DNA of 11,528 nucleotides from Desulfobacterales bacterium (GTDB lineage: Bacteria; Desulfobacterota; DSM-4660; Desulfatiglandales; Desulfatiglandaceae), in the NCBI GenBank assembly GCA_022013615.1, contig JAKLQB010000874.1, positions 1-11,528 on the forward strand, in the 5' to 3' direction. The translations under genes and the position numbers were made by a program. Positions 6,202 through 11,528 of this stretch are shown in pieces (the first letter of the stretch is position 1; every line of letters begins with the position of its first letter). The notes under the pieces are model-generated. The model did not search any database and was not told the DNA's origin. It saw nothing but the letters and a program-made list of their open reading frames with translations.

Positions 6202-6944
6202 TTGAAATCAAGAATCTTTCTGTGCGATTAGGCGATTTTTCCTTAAATGACATAAACCTTACCATTCTTGATAGAGAATACTTTGTTCTCCTCGGGCCGA
6301 CAGGGGCGGGGAAAACGATCCTTGTTGAATGTATCGCCGGCCTGTGCCGTTTCCGAAAAGGGAAGTTATGTATAGATGAAAATGATGTTACATCTTTACC
6401 GCCGGAAGAACGGCAGATAGGTTATGTTCCGCAGGACTATTGTCTGTTTCCCTTTTTAAATGTGCTGAACAACATAATCTTTGGATTGAGAGAAAAGAGG
6501 GTCGACAAAAACAAGATGCGACAGCAGGTGGAAACCTTAGCCCCTCTCTTAGGCATTTCCCATTTGCTGAAGCGCGATGTACGCACCTTAAGCGGAGGAG
6601 AAAAGCAGCGGATAGCGCTGGCGAGGGCCCTTGCTATCTCTCCCAGGATTTTGCTCTTAGACGAACCTCTGAGCAGCATAGACGTGAGGACCGCTAAGTA
6701 CCTGCGGCAAGAATTAAGGCGTCTTCATGAGGAATTGGGGGTAACAACGATACATGTAACCCACAACCTGAGCGAGGCAGAGGAACTGGCTGATAGAATA
6801 GCTATCTTGAATATGGGAAGACTGGAACAGGTGGGCACACCGGAAGAGGTTTTCTTTTACCCTCATAGTGAGACCGTCTCTGATTTCTTGGGAACAGCAA
6901 GTTTTCCGAGACGTGTACGATGTACGAACCCCACTATCTATTAA
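6198..6944 (+). CDS. modC: Molybdate/tungstate ABC transporter ATPase lacking the regulatory domain (ModC/WtpC-like)
   Basis: A complete nucleotide-binding domain of 248 residues: Walker A GPTGAGKT (33-40; the GAGKT-I-L-x-E form resembles WtpC-type ATPases), Q-loop YVPQDY (Gln 79), signature LSGGEKQR (from 131), Walker B ILLLDEP (Asp155-Glu156), D-loop SSID and switch HVTHN (His189). I chose the ATG at 6198 because AGAGG lies 8 bases upstream and it overlaps the permease stop as ATGA; an in-frame GTG at 6189 is less likely. ModC and WtpC are normally about 350 aa, with a C-terminal TOBE/Mop domain that binds molybdate or tungstate and shuts the transporter down. Here the protein stops soon after VSDFLGTAS with an unrelated-looking tail (FPRRVRCTNPTIY), so the sensor domain is missing. 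Either the short form is native or the end was lost. Confidence 0.9.
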   Translation: MIEIKNLSVRLGDFSLNDINLTILDREYFVLLGPTGAGKTILVECIAGLCRFRKGKLCIDENDVTSLPPEERQIGYVPQDYCLFPFLNVLNNIIFGLREKRVDKNKMRQQVETLAPLLGISHLLKRDVRTLSGGEKQRIALARALAISPRILLLDEPLSSIDVRTAKYLRQELRRLHEELGVTTIHVTHNLSEAEELADRIAILNMGRLEQVGTPEEVFFYPHSETVSDFLGTASFPRRVRCTNPTIY

Positions 6945-6981
6945 CCTGAAAAGTTGACTTTAATCGGCAATCCGCAAATTG

Positions 6982-7003
6982 TTCCCAGATCCTATATAGG
7001 GAA
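6982..7003. promoter_or_regulatory. Inverted repeat between modC and the DUF364 gene
   Basis: TTCCC (6982-6986) and GGGAA (6999-7003) flank a perfect CCTATATAGG palindrome (6991-7000). It is the only marked structure in the 85-bp gap and could be an operator or mRNA processing site; no promoter was convincing. Confidence 0.3.
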
Positions 7004-7029
7004 TATTTTTGTTCGAAAGGTTCAGGATA

Positions 7030-7755
7030 ATGGCTGACATATACGCGGAACTCAAACAACGAGCGCTTAAGCTGTTTAAAGATCAAGATCTCTTGTCCGA
7101 GCGGGTCTGGATACGAGCCAGACCCCTCAGCATTGAAGAGGCTATCGGTAACCCGGAAGCCGATGATTTTCCCCTGCAAAAGGGCAAGGAGAAACTCATG
7201 CAGGCCGAGTTTATGAATGCCGTGGGACAGGCCTATACCGACCAGTATGGAGACTTTGAAGGAACTCTTGAAGAGGTTTTTCAAACAGCGCTTGAGAATA
7301 ACTATAGGCGGGCCGTCTTCATGGCTACATTAAATGCAGTATTGCGCTACTTACACCGGATTGACAGAACAGTTCACTGCCACGACCAGGAGCCCAACCA
7401 ATGTGCGGGAGAACTTGTCAGGTATCTAAAAAAACAATATGGAAGGGTGAAGATAGCCCAGGTGGGGTTCCAGCCCCGGATGGTGGAGTACTTAGCGCCC
7501 GAATTTCCGCTGCGAGTTCTGGATATGGATCCGGACAATATTGGCAGGCAAAAATTCCGGGTCACTATTGAAGGTCCGGAGAACACGGAAGATGCCATTA
7601 GATGGGCCGACTTTTTGCTTGTGACCGGCACTACATTGGTTAACTCCACCATAGAACGTTTTGTGGGGAGTAAACCTGTTCTCTTCCATGGGACCACAAT
7701 AGCAGGCGCCGCTCAGTTCATGGGCTGGGAGCAATTTTGTGCCTGTGCCAGATAG
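7030..7755 (+). CDS. DUF4213/DUF364 protein, putative heavy-metal-chelation domain
   Basis: A 241-residue protein of the two-part DUF4213-DUF364 family. The first ~85 residues (MADIYAELKQRALKLF and on) match the small N-terminal alpha/beta domain. The rest looks Rossmann-like: VHCHDQEPNQCAGELVRYL (about 115-133; the 'tvHC.ddEP..C...la' motif), KIAQVGFQPRMVEYLA, LRVLDMDPDNIG and WADFLLVTGTTLVNSTIERF. Members have been proposed to bind metals and often sit beside metal or molybdate transport genes; no reaction is established. The ATG at 7030 has AAAGG about 10 bases upstream and is preferred over a TTG at 7009. The stop overlaps the ribosome site of the next gene, so the two are tightly coupled. 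Its place between the Mo/W transporter and a molybdopterin-binding protein suggests handling of Mo/W or its cofactor (inference). Confidence 0.85.
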   Translation: MADIYAELKQRALKLFKDQDLLSERVWIRARPLSIEEAIGNPEADDFPLQKGKEKLMQAEFMNAVGQAYTDQYGDFEGTLEEVFQTALENNYRRAVFMATLNAVLRYLHRIDRTVHCHDQEPNQCAGELVRYLKKQYGRVKIAQVGFQPRMVEYLAPEFPLRVLDMDPDNIGRQKFRVTIEGPENTEDAIRWADFLLVTGTTLVNSTIERFVGSKPVLFHGTTIAGAAQFMGWEQFCACAR

Positions 7756-7765
7756 GGGGTTGACA

Positions 7766-8812
7766 TTGCCAGATAAATATACGTCTTCAGCGAACACTAT
7801 TCCAATTGACCAGGCCGTGGGAAAGGTCCTGGCCCATGATGTCACGGAAATCAGACCCGGTCAATTCAAGGGAGTTGCATTCAAGAAAGGGCATATTATA
7901 AAAGAGGAAGACCTCCCACACTTAAAAAGGCTGGGCAAGGAACACCTGTTTGTCCTACATATTGGGCCTGGCGAAGTCCATGAGGACGATGCCGCCATCA
8001 GACTTGCCAAGGCAATGGCTGGTCCGGGTGTTGTTTTTGACGGCCTTCCTTCGGAAGGGAAGATTGGTTTGAAAGCAGCCCAAAGAGGTCTTCTAAAGGT
8101 GAATGTGGAAGCCCTGACCGAGCTGTGTCTTATCCCCGCCATCTGCTGTGCTTCACGGCACAACAATATCCTTGTGGAAAAGGGCGAGACCATAGCCGCC
8201 ACAAGGTCGATTCCTTTGATTATTGACGAGAAAACGCTTAGCACCGCCATACATATCGCTGAGACTGAAGGTGGCATCTTTTCCGTTAAGCAACTGTCGC
8301 AGCCTAAAACCGGGCTCATTATCACAGGAAATGAGGTCTGCAGTGGTCTCATTGACGATAAATTCGCCCCCATAATTAGAAAAAAGCTAAATTTTTTTGG
8401 CTGTCAGCTCAAAGATATCCTATTTGCACCCGATGATAAGATGAAGATTGTCAAATTGATTAAGGAGGTAATCCATAGGGGGGCAGAGCTTATTATGGTG
8501 GCAGGTGGCATGAGTGTTGACCCCGATGACATAAGCCGCATGGCCATTGAAGAAGCCGGGGCGGAAGATGTGGTCTACGGAACATCCGTCCTGCCGGGAG
8601 CCATGTTTTTGTATGGGCGCATAGGTGATATCCCTGTTCTGGGACTGCCAGCGTGTGTTCTTTTTTATAAGGCAACAATGCTGGACCTTGTTCTGCCACG
8701 GGTCCTGGCAGGAGAGGCGATCACGAGGAAAGATATCGCGGCCATGGCCAGCGGGGGCTTGTGCCTTAACTGTGAGCAGTGCCATTACCCTGTATGTCCT
8801 TTTGGGAAATAG
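7766..8812 (+). CDS. MoeA/MogA-like molybdopterin-binding protein with a C-terminal four-cysteine tail
   Basis: A 348-residue protein. The N-terminal half (VGKVLAHDVTEIRPGQFKGV, FKKGHIIKEEDLPHLKRLGK) matches the MoeA-related entry domain, and the C-terminal half is an MPT-binding (MoCF_biosynth) domain: LIITGNEVCSGLIDD (from about 184), LIMVAGGMSVDPDDISRMAI (from about 246; the 'GG.S.g..D' loop) and VLGLPACVLFY. Such proteins bind molybdopterin and help insert Mo or W. The end carries C333-x2-C336-x2-C339-x4-C344 followed by PFGK, a metal- or cluster-binding arrangement that I recall from anaerobe members of this subfamily. I prefer the TTG at 7766, preceded by TAGGGGG 6 bases upstream; a GTG at 7739 would overlap the previous gene. 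It is the last gene of the operon and is followed by a terminator-like structure. It is not a full MoeA (about 400 aa). Confidence 0.85.
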   Translation: MPDKYTSSANTIPIDQAVGKVLAHDVTEIRPGQFKGVAFKKGHIIKEEDLPHLKRLGKEHLFVLHIGPGEVHEDDAAIRLAKAMAGPGVVFDGLPSEGKIGLKAAQRGLLKVNVEALTELCLIPAICCASRHNNILVEKGETIAATRSIPLIIDEKTLSTAIHIAETEGGIFSVKQLSQPKTGLIITGNEVCSGLIDDKFAPIIRKKLNFFGCQLKDILFAPDDKMKIVKLIKEVIHRGAELIMVAGGMSVDPDDISRMAIEEAGAEDVVYGTSVLPGAMFLYGRIGDIPVLGLPACVLFYKATMLDLVLPRVLAGEAITRKDIAAMASGGLCLNCEQCHYPVCPFGK

Positions 8813-8830
8813 AATTTAAGCGATCATAGC

Positions 8831-8878
8831 GCCTCTCATCCGTCTGGATGTTCGGAGAGGGTGATGAGGGCTTTTTTG
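8831..8878 (+). terminator. Rho-independent terminator candidate of the Mo/W operon
   Basis: Starting 19 bp after the stop, two alternative foldings exist: CCTCTC pairing with GAGAGG (with inner ATCC-GTCT-GGAT), or GCC/CTCATC pairing with GATGAG/GGC across a one-base bulge. The second arm is followed directly by CTTTTTTG. The U-run and position support termination of the transporter operon. Confidence 0.6.
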
Positions 8879-9031
8879 ATGTGACTGGCACCAATGAAGA
8901 CGCCCAGTGAGCCCCTATTCAGATCGAGTTGAACCTCGAGACTGATAATCGTTCAAACTTTTTTTCAGAAAGCTGGCACCTGATAGTTGACGCTTACCTA
9001 ACCTGAAAAAAGCCAGCATAAGGGTTGATCT
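8879..9031. other. Non-coding gap downstream of the Mo/W operon
   Basis: No gene is visible. It contains overlapping short inverted repeats: CTTTTTTTCAG (8958-8968) with CTGAAAAAAG (9003-9012), and GCTGGC (8972-8977) with GCCAGC (9012-9017). The two pairs could form alternative hairpins. No promoter was identified. Confidence 0.4.
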
Positions 9032-9138
9032 CCTTTGGTCTGGCCCGTCAATTATCCGTCCGAATGGGGGCCAGATATTTTAAGATCGGGGATTTAAAGG
9101 CAGATACACTTGTAGAGGTTTTAAAGAAGGATTTATTA
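9032..9138 (+). repeat. Coding-like 107-bp repeat, copy 1 (short ORF 9064-9168)
   Basis: This copy aligns without gaps to 10859-10965 at about 82% (19 mismatches by hand). In the frame of an ATG at 9064 it reads MGARYFKIGDLKADTLVEVL, then KKDLLASDKTPFLK and a stop at 9166-9168, which overlaps the 3' end of radC. In-frame homology between the copies begins upstream, at FGLARQLSVR. Most base differences are synonymous, which points to a protein-coding past or present. There is no ribosome site, and a stop (TAA) lies at 9019-9021, so it is probably the C-terminal end of a decayed gene. I do not recognise the family. Confidence 0.6.
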
Positions 9139-9141
9139 GCA

Positions 9142-9801
9142 TCAGATAAGACCCCTTTCCTTAAATGAGAGATAACCTTTTTTTGTGATAATAATGTGAT
9201 CTAAAATAGGTATTCCAATGATTTTGCTGGCTTCAACCAACTGTTTTATTGTAGCTAAATCAGGAGGAGTGGGTTTGAGTATACCTGAAGGGTGGTTATG
9301 TGCAAGAATTATAGAAGCTGCCCGATCAGAGATAGCATCTACAAAAACCTCTCGAGGATGAACTTGACTTTCATTTAGAAGGCCAACAGTCACCACCCTA
9401 TTTCCTATAACCTCGTTTGCTCCATTTAAAGATATACATAGAAAATATTCCTGCTTTTTGTCGGCAATATAGGAAATAAGGGGTAAGATATTTTCTGCTT
9501 TTTGAATGACAACCCTTTCTTTTAATAATCTCCTTCTTGCAAATTCAAAAGAGGCCACAATCTGGCATGCCTTGGCAAAACCGACACCTTCTATGGAGAC
9601 AAGGGCCTTTACGTCTATCTTTTCCTTTTCTTTGTCGAGCTTTCGTAGGATGGAACGAGCCACTTGAAAGACGTCTTTTCCCTTAACCCCGCTTCCGAGG
9701 AGGATAGCCAGAAGTTCCGAATCCGAAAGGGCTTCCGGGCCTTTGGCAGCCAATTTCTCTCGTGGTCTATCAAAATTGGGAATATCTTTGATATGCTTCA
9801 A
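9142..9801 (-). CDS. radC: RadC family JAB/JAMM-domain protein
   Basis: A 219-residue RadC protein. The N-terminal part MKHIKDIPNFDRPREKLAAK, GPEALSDSELLAILLGSG and the helix-hairpin-helix-like SIEGVGFAKACQIVASFEFA fit the UPF0758 start. The C-terminal JAB/MPN domain has the zinc motif HNHPSG...D (His168, His170, Asp181) after DAISDRAASIILA. RadC is conserved and often linked to mobile or competence regions; its old role in DNA repair is not well supported and its substrate is unknown. The start is TTG at 9801: the frame closes a few codons upstream without another standard start, and the sequence from TTG fits the family N-terminus exactly. The ribosome site is poor (AGGGAA, about 12 bases away). 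It lies 56 bp downstream of the XRE regulator and is probably co-transcribed with it. Confidence 0.92.
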   Translation of the reverse strand: MKHIKDIPNFDRPREKLAAKGPEALSDSELLAILLGSGVKGKDVFQVARSILRKLDKEKEKIDVKALVSIEGVGFAKACQIVASFEFARRRLLKERVVIQKAENILPLISYIADKKQEYFLCISLNGANEVIGNRVVTVGLLNESQVHPREVFVDAISDRAASIILAHNHPSGILKPTPPDLATIKQLVEASKIIGIPILDHIIITKKGYLSFKERGLI

Positions 9802-9857
9802 AATGATGTTCGGTTCCCTACTCTGTCTTCACCGGTGCTCTTCAGTCGGGCAGGTGC

Positions 9858-10250
9858 CTATCTCTGTTTTTCCAGTTCAACAACACCTCGCAATTGCTTT
9901 ACGATGCCCTCTCTTACCTTTCTATTTTTTATCTTTCGAAAGAGCTTTAAAAGAGTCATTTCTTCCCTGTTTATAGGTTGAAAAATATCAAGGCGATCTC
10001 CGCGAGGGCTGTATTTTAAAGTGAAGTCCGAAACCTTGGGAGGCGTATCTTCCTCAAAAAAGGCGGTAATGCTAACCCCAAGGGAATCTGAGATCTGTTG
10101 CAAGCGCATGACTGAGATCCTGGTTGCTCCTTTCTCATATTTTTGAATCTGCTGAAAAGAGATCCCTATTCTTTCAGCCAGCTCAATTTGAGAGAGCCCC
10201 CAGCTCTTCCTGATCTGTTTAATTTTCAATCCAATTTTTTTGTTGCTCAA
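9858..10250 (-). CDS. XRE-family helix-turn-helix regulator
   Basis: A 130-residue protein whose first 65 residues are a Cro/C1-type HTH: IGLKIKQIRKSWGLSQIELA, ERIGISFQQIQKYEKG and ISVMRLQQISDSLGVSITAFF. The remainder (EEDTPPKVSDFTLKYSPRGD...) has no recognised domain; it ends in a basic helix (LLKLFRKIKNRKVREGIVKQ) that may serve dimerisation. I chose TTG at 10250 because GGAAGGG precedes it by about 8 bases; a GTG at 10271 is in frame but has no clear ribosome site. It is upstream of radC on the same strand and divergent from a response-regulator gene, so it may control itself, radC and perhaps that gene. The gene is AT-rich compared with the left part of the window. Confidence 0.88.
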   Translation of the reverse strand: MSNKKIGLKIKQIRKSWGLSQIELAERIGISFQQIQKYEKGATRISVMRLQQISDSLGVSITAFFEEDTPPKVSDFTLKYSPRGDRLDIFQPINREEMTLLKLFRKIKNRKVREGIVKQLRGVVELEKQR

Positions 10251-10303
10251 CCGCTCGTCCCTTCCATTCACAAATACTCATTCTTTAAACCTCAAGAACT
10301 CCT

Positions 10304-10332
10304 ATCACAGAAAAACCAGGAAAGTCTAACAA
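10304..10332 (-). promoter_or_regulatory. Candidate xre-radC promoter
   Basis: On the minus strand TTGTTA (plus TAACAA, 10327-10332) and TGTGAT (plus ATCACA, 10304-10309) are spaced by 17 bp. Each hexamer matches the sigma70 consensus at 4 of 6 positions, so this is a moderate prediction, strengthened by position about 50 bases before the proposed start codon. Confidence 0.35.
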
Positions 10333-10347
10333 CTGCTGGTTGCATTT
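10314..10347. promoter_or_regulatory. Inverted repeat in the xre/response-regulator gap (operator or plus-strand terminator)
   Basis: AACCAG (10314-10319) and CTGGTT (10336-10341) flank 16 bases that can add an inner AGT/ACT pairing; a run of T (10344-10350) follows on the plus strand. It overlaps the spacer and -35 of the proposed xre promoter, as an autoregulatory operator would. It also has the form of a terminator for transcripts entering from the left. Confidence 0.4.
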
Positions 10348-10352
10348 TTTTC

Positions 10353-10382
10353 TTGAAAAGGTTATCTCATTGGTTGTATTTT
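10353..10382 (+). promoter_or_regulatory. Candidate response-regulator promoter
   Basis: TTGAAA (10353-10358) and TATTTT (10377-10382) with an 18-bp spacer lie about 20 bases before the ATG, leaving a very short leader that just contains AGGAGG. It is compatible with sigma70. Confidence 0.4.
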
Positions 10383-10401
10383 ATGGAAGCAGGAGGGATG
10401 T

Positions 10402-10764
10402 ATGGAAAAGAAGAGAATACTTATCGCGGATGACGAAGATTCTGTGAGGAATTTACTGGCCAGGGCTCTGAAGAGCTATGCATACGAAATAGATGTTGTG
10501 GAAAATGGTGCTAAGGCAATCAATCAGATGGATAGAAAATCGTATGATTTAATTATTACTGACTACATGATGCCTCTAATGGATGGCCTTGAATTAACAC
10601 GAAGGATAAAAGAAAAATATCCCTCTATGCCCATTCTTATAATCACTGCCAATGGTCCTGTAGACGATCTCTTAGAAAGTGGAGCAACGGCCTGTATCAT
10701 CAAACCATTTAATATCTTCGATCTAATGGACACGATAAAGAACTTGCTTGATAAAGAAAGATAG
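10402..10764 (+). CDS. Stand-alone response regulator receiver (CheY-like)
   Basis: A 120-residue single REC domain. Key residues are all present: the acidic pair Asp10-Asp11 (ILIADDED), phospho-acceptor Asp54 (DLIITDYMMP), Thr82 (ILIITAN) and Lys101-Pro102 (CIIKPFN). No output domain follows, so it should act through protein contacts, like CheY or Spo0F, or in a phosphorelay. AGGAGG lies 5 bases before the ATG, a strong start. No histidine kinase is in the window, so it is an orphan here. It is transcribed divergently from xre-radC. The loop after Thr82 is short (TANGPVDDLLESGATACIIK) compared with the typical 'T.....d...a...GA.d.l.KP', but this is within normal variation. Confidence 0.93.
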   Translation: MEKKRILIADDEDSVRNLLARALKSYAYEIDVVENGAKAINQMDRKSYDLIITDYMMPLMDGLELTRRIKEKYPSMPILIITANGPVDDLLESGATACIIKPFNIFDLMDTIKNLLDKER

Positions 10765-10809
10765 GTCGACCACATTGGCCTTCCCAAAAGTTTCCACTTT
10801 CGCTCTCGG

Positions 10810-10838
10810 GGTCTTTGGGCACTATAAGCTCAAAGACC
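10810..10838 (+). promoter_or_regulatory. Strong hairpin 45 bp after the response regulator
   Basis: GGTCTTTG (10810-10817) and CAAAGACC (10831-10838) pair perfectly; an inner GC/GC pair can extend the stem beyond a one-base mismatch, leaving a 7-base loop. There is no T-run after it, so it is not a standard terminator. It may stabilise the mRNA 3' end or mark the edge of the repeat that follows. Confidence 0.5.
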
Positions 10839-10858
10839 ATATCTCCAATCTCCTATCC

Positions 10859-10965
10859 CCTTTGGATTGGCTCATCAATTATCTATCCGAATGGGAGCCA
10901 GATATTTCAGGATCGAGGATCTCAAGGCAGACACATTGGTAGAGGTTCTACAGGAGGATTTATTG
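10859..10965 (+). repeat. Coding-like 107-bp repeat, copy 2 (short ORF 10891-10992)
   Basis: Same orientation as copy 1 and about 82% identical, without gaps. In the shared frame it reads MGARYFRIEDLKADTLVEVL from an ATG at 10891, then QEDLLEKIMRSAS and TAA at 10990-10992; the matching frame is open upstream to a TAA at 10825. Changes against copy 1 are mainly third-position. As with copy 1 there is no ribosome site. The copies bracket the xre-radC/response-regulator segment. Confidence 0.6.
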
Positions 10966-11030
10966 GAAAAAATAATGAGATCGGCTTCATAAGGGATATG
11001 GTATTTTATGGCTCAACCAGATCTTCTTTA

Positions 11031-11528
11031 TCAAATATTGATCACCTTATCTGCCAGTTGCATGGCAGTCACAATATCCAGCATATTGGTGGTTTCGCCT
11101 ACCTGCTTTTCGTCCAGTAGGTTGAAATGGGTCAAACAGGTCCCGCAGACCAGGATATGAAGTCCTTCTTCCTCAAGTTCTTTGAGAACCGGTAGATGGT
11201 CAGAGCCCGTGATGGTCAGCTTGACACCGTTGTTCACAAAGACCAGACGCCACAGTTCCTCCCCCATTTCCTTCAGGGTCTTTAGGAAGCTCAGCATGAG
11301 CTTCGATCCCAGTTCGTCATCCCCATGGCCCATACAGTCATTGGCTACCATGACCATTATCTTCTTTTGTCCGGTTTCAGGTTTTTCAGCCACAGGCGCA
11401 TCAGGAACAGCACCACCTTCCATCCTGCCGATGACATGTCAGTCGTGTCCCTCCTCCTGCACGGTGACTTCGAAGTTCTGGGATTTCAGAAAGCGGGTTA
11501 CGTTTTGTTTTGACGCCTCATTATCCAC
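11031..11528 (-). CDS. yedF: YedF-like selenium-metabolism protein (TusA tail plus DsrE-like domain), interrupted by TGA, 5' end outside the window
   Basis: From the right edge the frame reads VDNEASKQNVTRFLKSQNFE and VTVQEEGHD, the second half of a TusA/SirA-like domain. After one TGA (11439-11441) it continues as HVIGRMEGG and then the DsrE-like domain: KIMVMVANDCMGHGDDELGS, KLMLSFLKTL, FVNNGVKLTITGSDHLPVLK, ILVCGTCLTHFNLLDEKQVG and ADKVINI at the end. Order, spacing and motifs match 'sulfurtransferase-like selenium metabolism protein YedF', where one ~200-aa chain holds both domains and the CGTC cysteines are conserved. If TGA is a stop, the DsrE part alone could start at the ATG at 11423 (130 aa), but it lacks a clear ribosome site. 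A nonsense mutation (for example from TGG), a sequencing error or recoding are the options. Confidence 0.75.
11439..11441 (-). other. In-frame TGA between the TusA-like and DsrE-like parts of yedF
   Basis: The codon before it ends EEGHD and the codons after it read HVIGR; the frame is otherwise open from the window edge to the normal stop. Downstream on the mRNA, GGAA and UUCC (17 nt after the TGA) can form a 4-bp stem with a loop starting GGU, a minimal resemblance to a bacterial SECIS. The relatives I remember have an aromatic residue at this place, not cysteine. Confidence 0.6.

Noticed and set aside
8836..8957. Minus-strand stretch open for about 38 codons (includes LDLNRGSLGVFIGASHIKKA)
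   Set aside because: It looks protein-like but has no start codon or ribosome site, begins just after a stop, and overlaps the terminator hairpin. At best it is an unidentifiable remnant.
10748..10942. Plus-strand 64-codon frame across repeat copy 2
   Set aside because: Copy 1 does not preserve this frame. The synonymous-change pattern supports the other frame, that of the ATG at 10891.
1..11528. CRISPR array, rRNA, complete insertion sequence or integrase
   Set aside because: No regularly spaced repeats, ribosomal RNA motifs, transposase or integrase motifs or paired terminal repeats were seen on either strand.

Overview
The window is bacterial chromosomal DNA, most likely from a strict anaerobe of the Desulfobacterota (old Deltaproteobacteria, sulfate-reducing or syntrophic type). 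I infer this from the gene mix, without any database match: a remnant of a 2-hydroxyacyl-CoA dehydratase/benzoyl-CoA reductase activase, a free-standing molbindin (Mop), a molybdate/tungstate uptake and cofactor operon, and a YedF-like selenium-metabolism protein. Base composition is uneven: the leftmost 3 kb is GC-rich, while about 9.14-11.0 kb is clearly AT-richer.

Left block (1-3175, minus strand): a ribose/sugar-type ABC importer, read right to left as a decayed second binding protein, permease, intact periplasmic binding protein and the start of the ATPase, which leaves the window. The decayed binding protein keeps only its C-terminal ~143 residues (about 62% identical to the intact one by hand alignment). 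Within a few bases it abuts the stop of a truncated activase gene, so this is a deletion or recombination scar.

Central block (3189-8812): a molybdenum/tungsten island. A 69-aa Mop protein (minus) and a PadR-family regulator (plus) diverge from a 483-bp regulatory region. Then come, all on plus, a molybdate/tungstate binding protein, permease and ATPase (ATGA overlap between the last two), a DUF4213/DUF364 protein, and a MoeA/MogA-like molybdopterin-binding protein with a four-cysteine tail, closed by a terminator-like structure. The ATPase lacks the usual C-terminal oxyanion-sensing domain, while a TOBE-type Mop domain is encoded separately next door. Together the genes suggest import, intracellular buffering and cofactor insertion of Mo or W, perhaps under PadR control.

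Right block (8813-11528): an xre-radC pair (minus) diverges from a stand-alone CheY-like response regulator (plus). The three genes are flanked by two direct copies of a 107-bp sequence (about 82% identical, mostly synonymous changes in one shared frame). At the right edge is a YedF-like gene (minus) whose open frame is interrupted by one TGA between its TusA-like and DsrE-like parts.

Most notable: the duplicated coding-like repeat; two in-frame TGA codons (one exactly at the conserved [4Fe-4S] cysteine of the activase remnant, one in yedF); a near-perfect 24-bp palindrome over the padR -10; and the split layout of Mo/W sensing.
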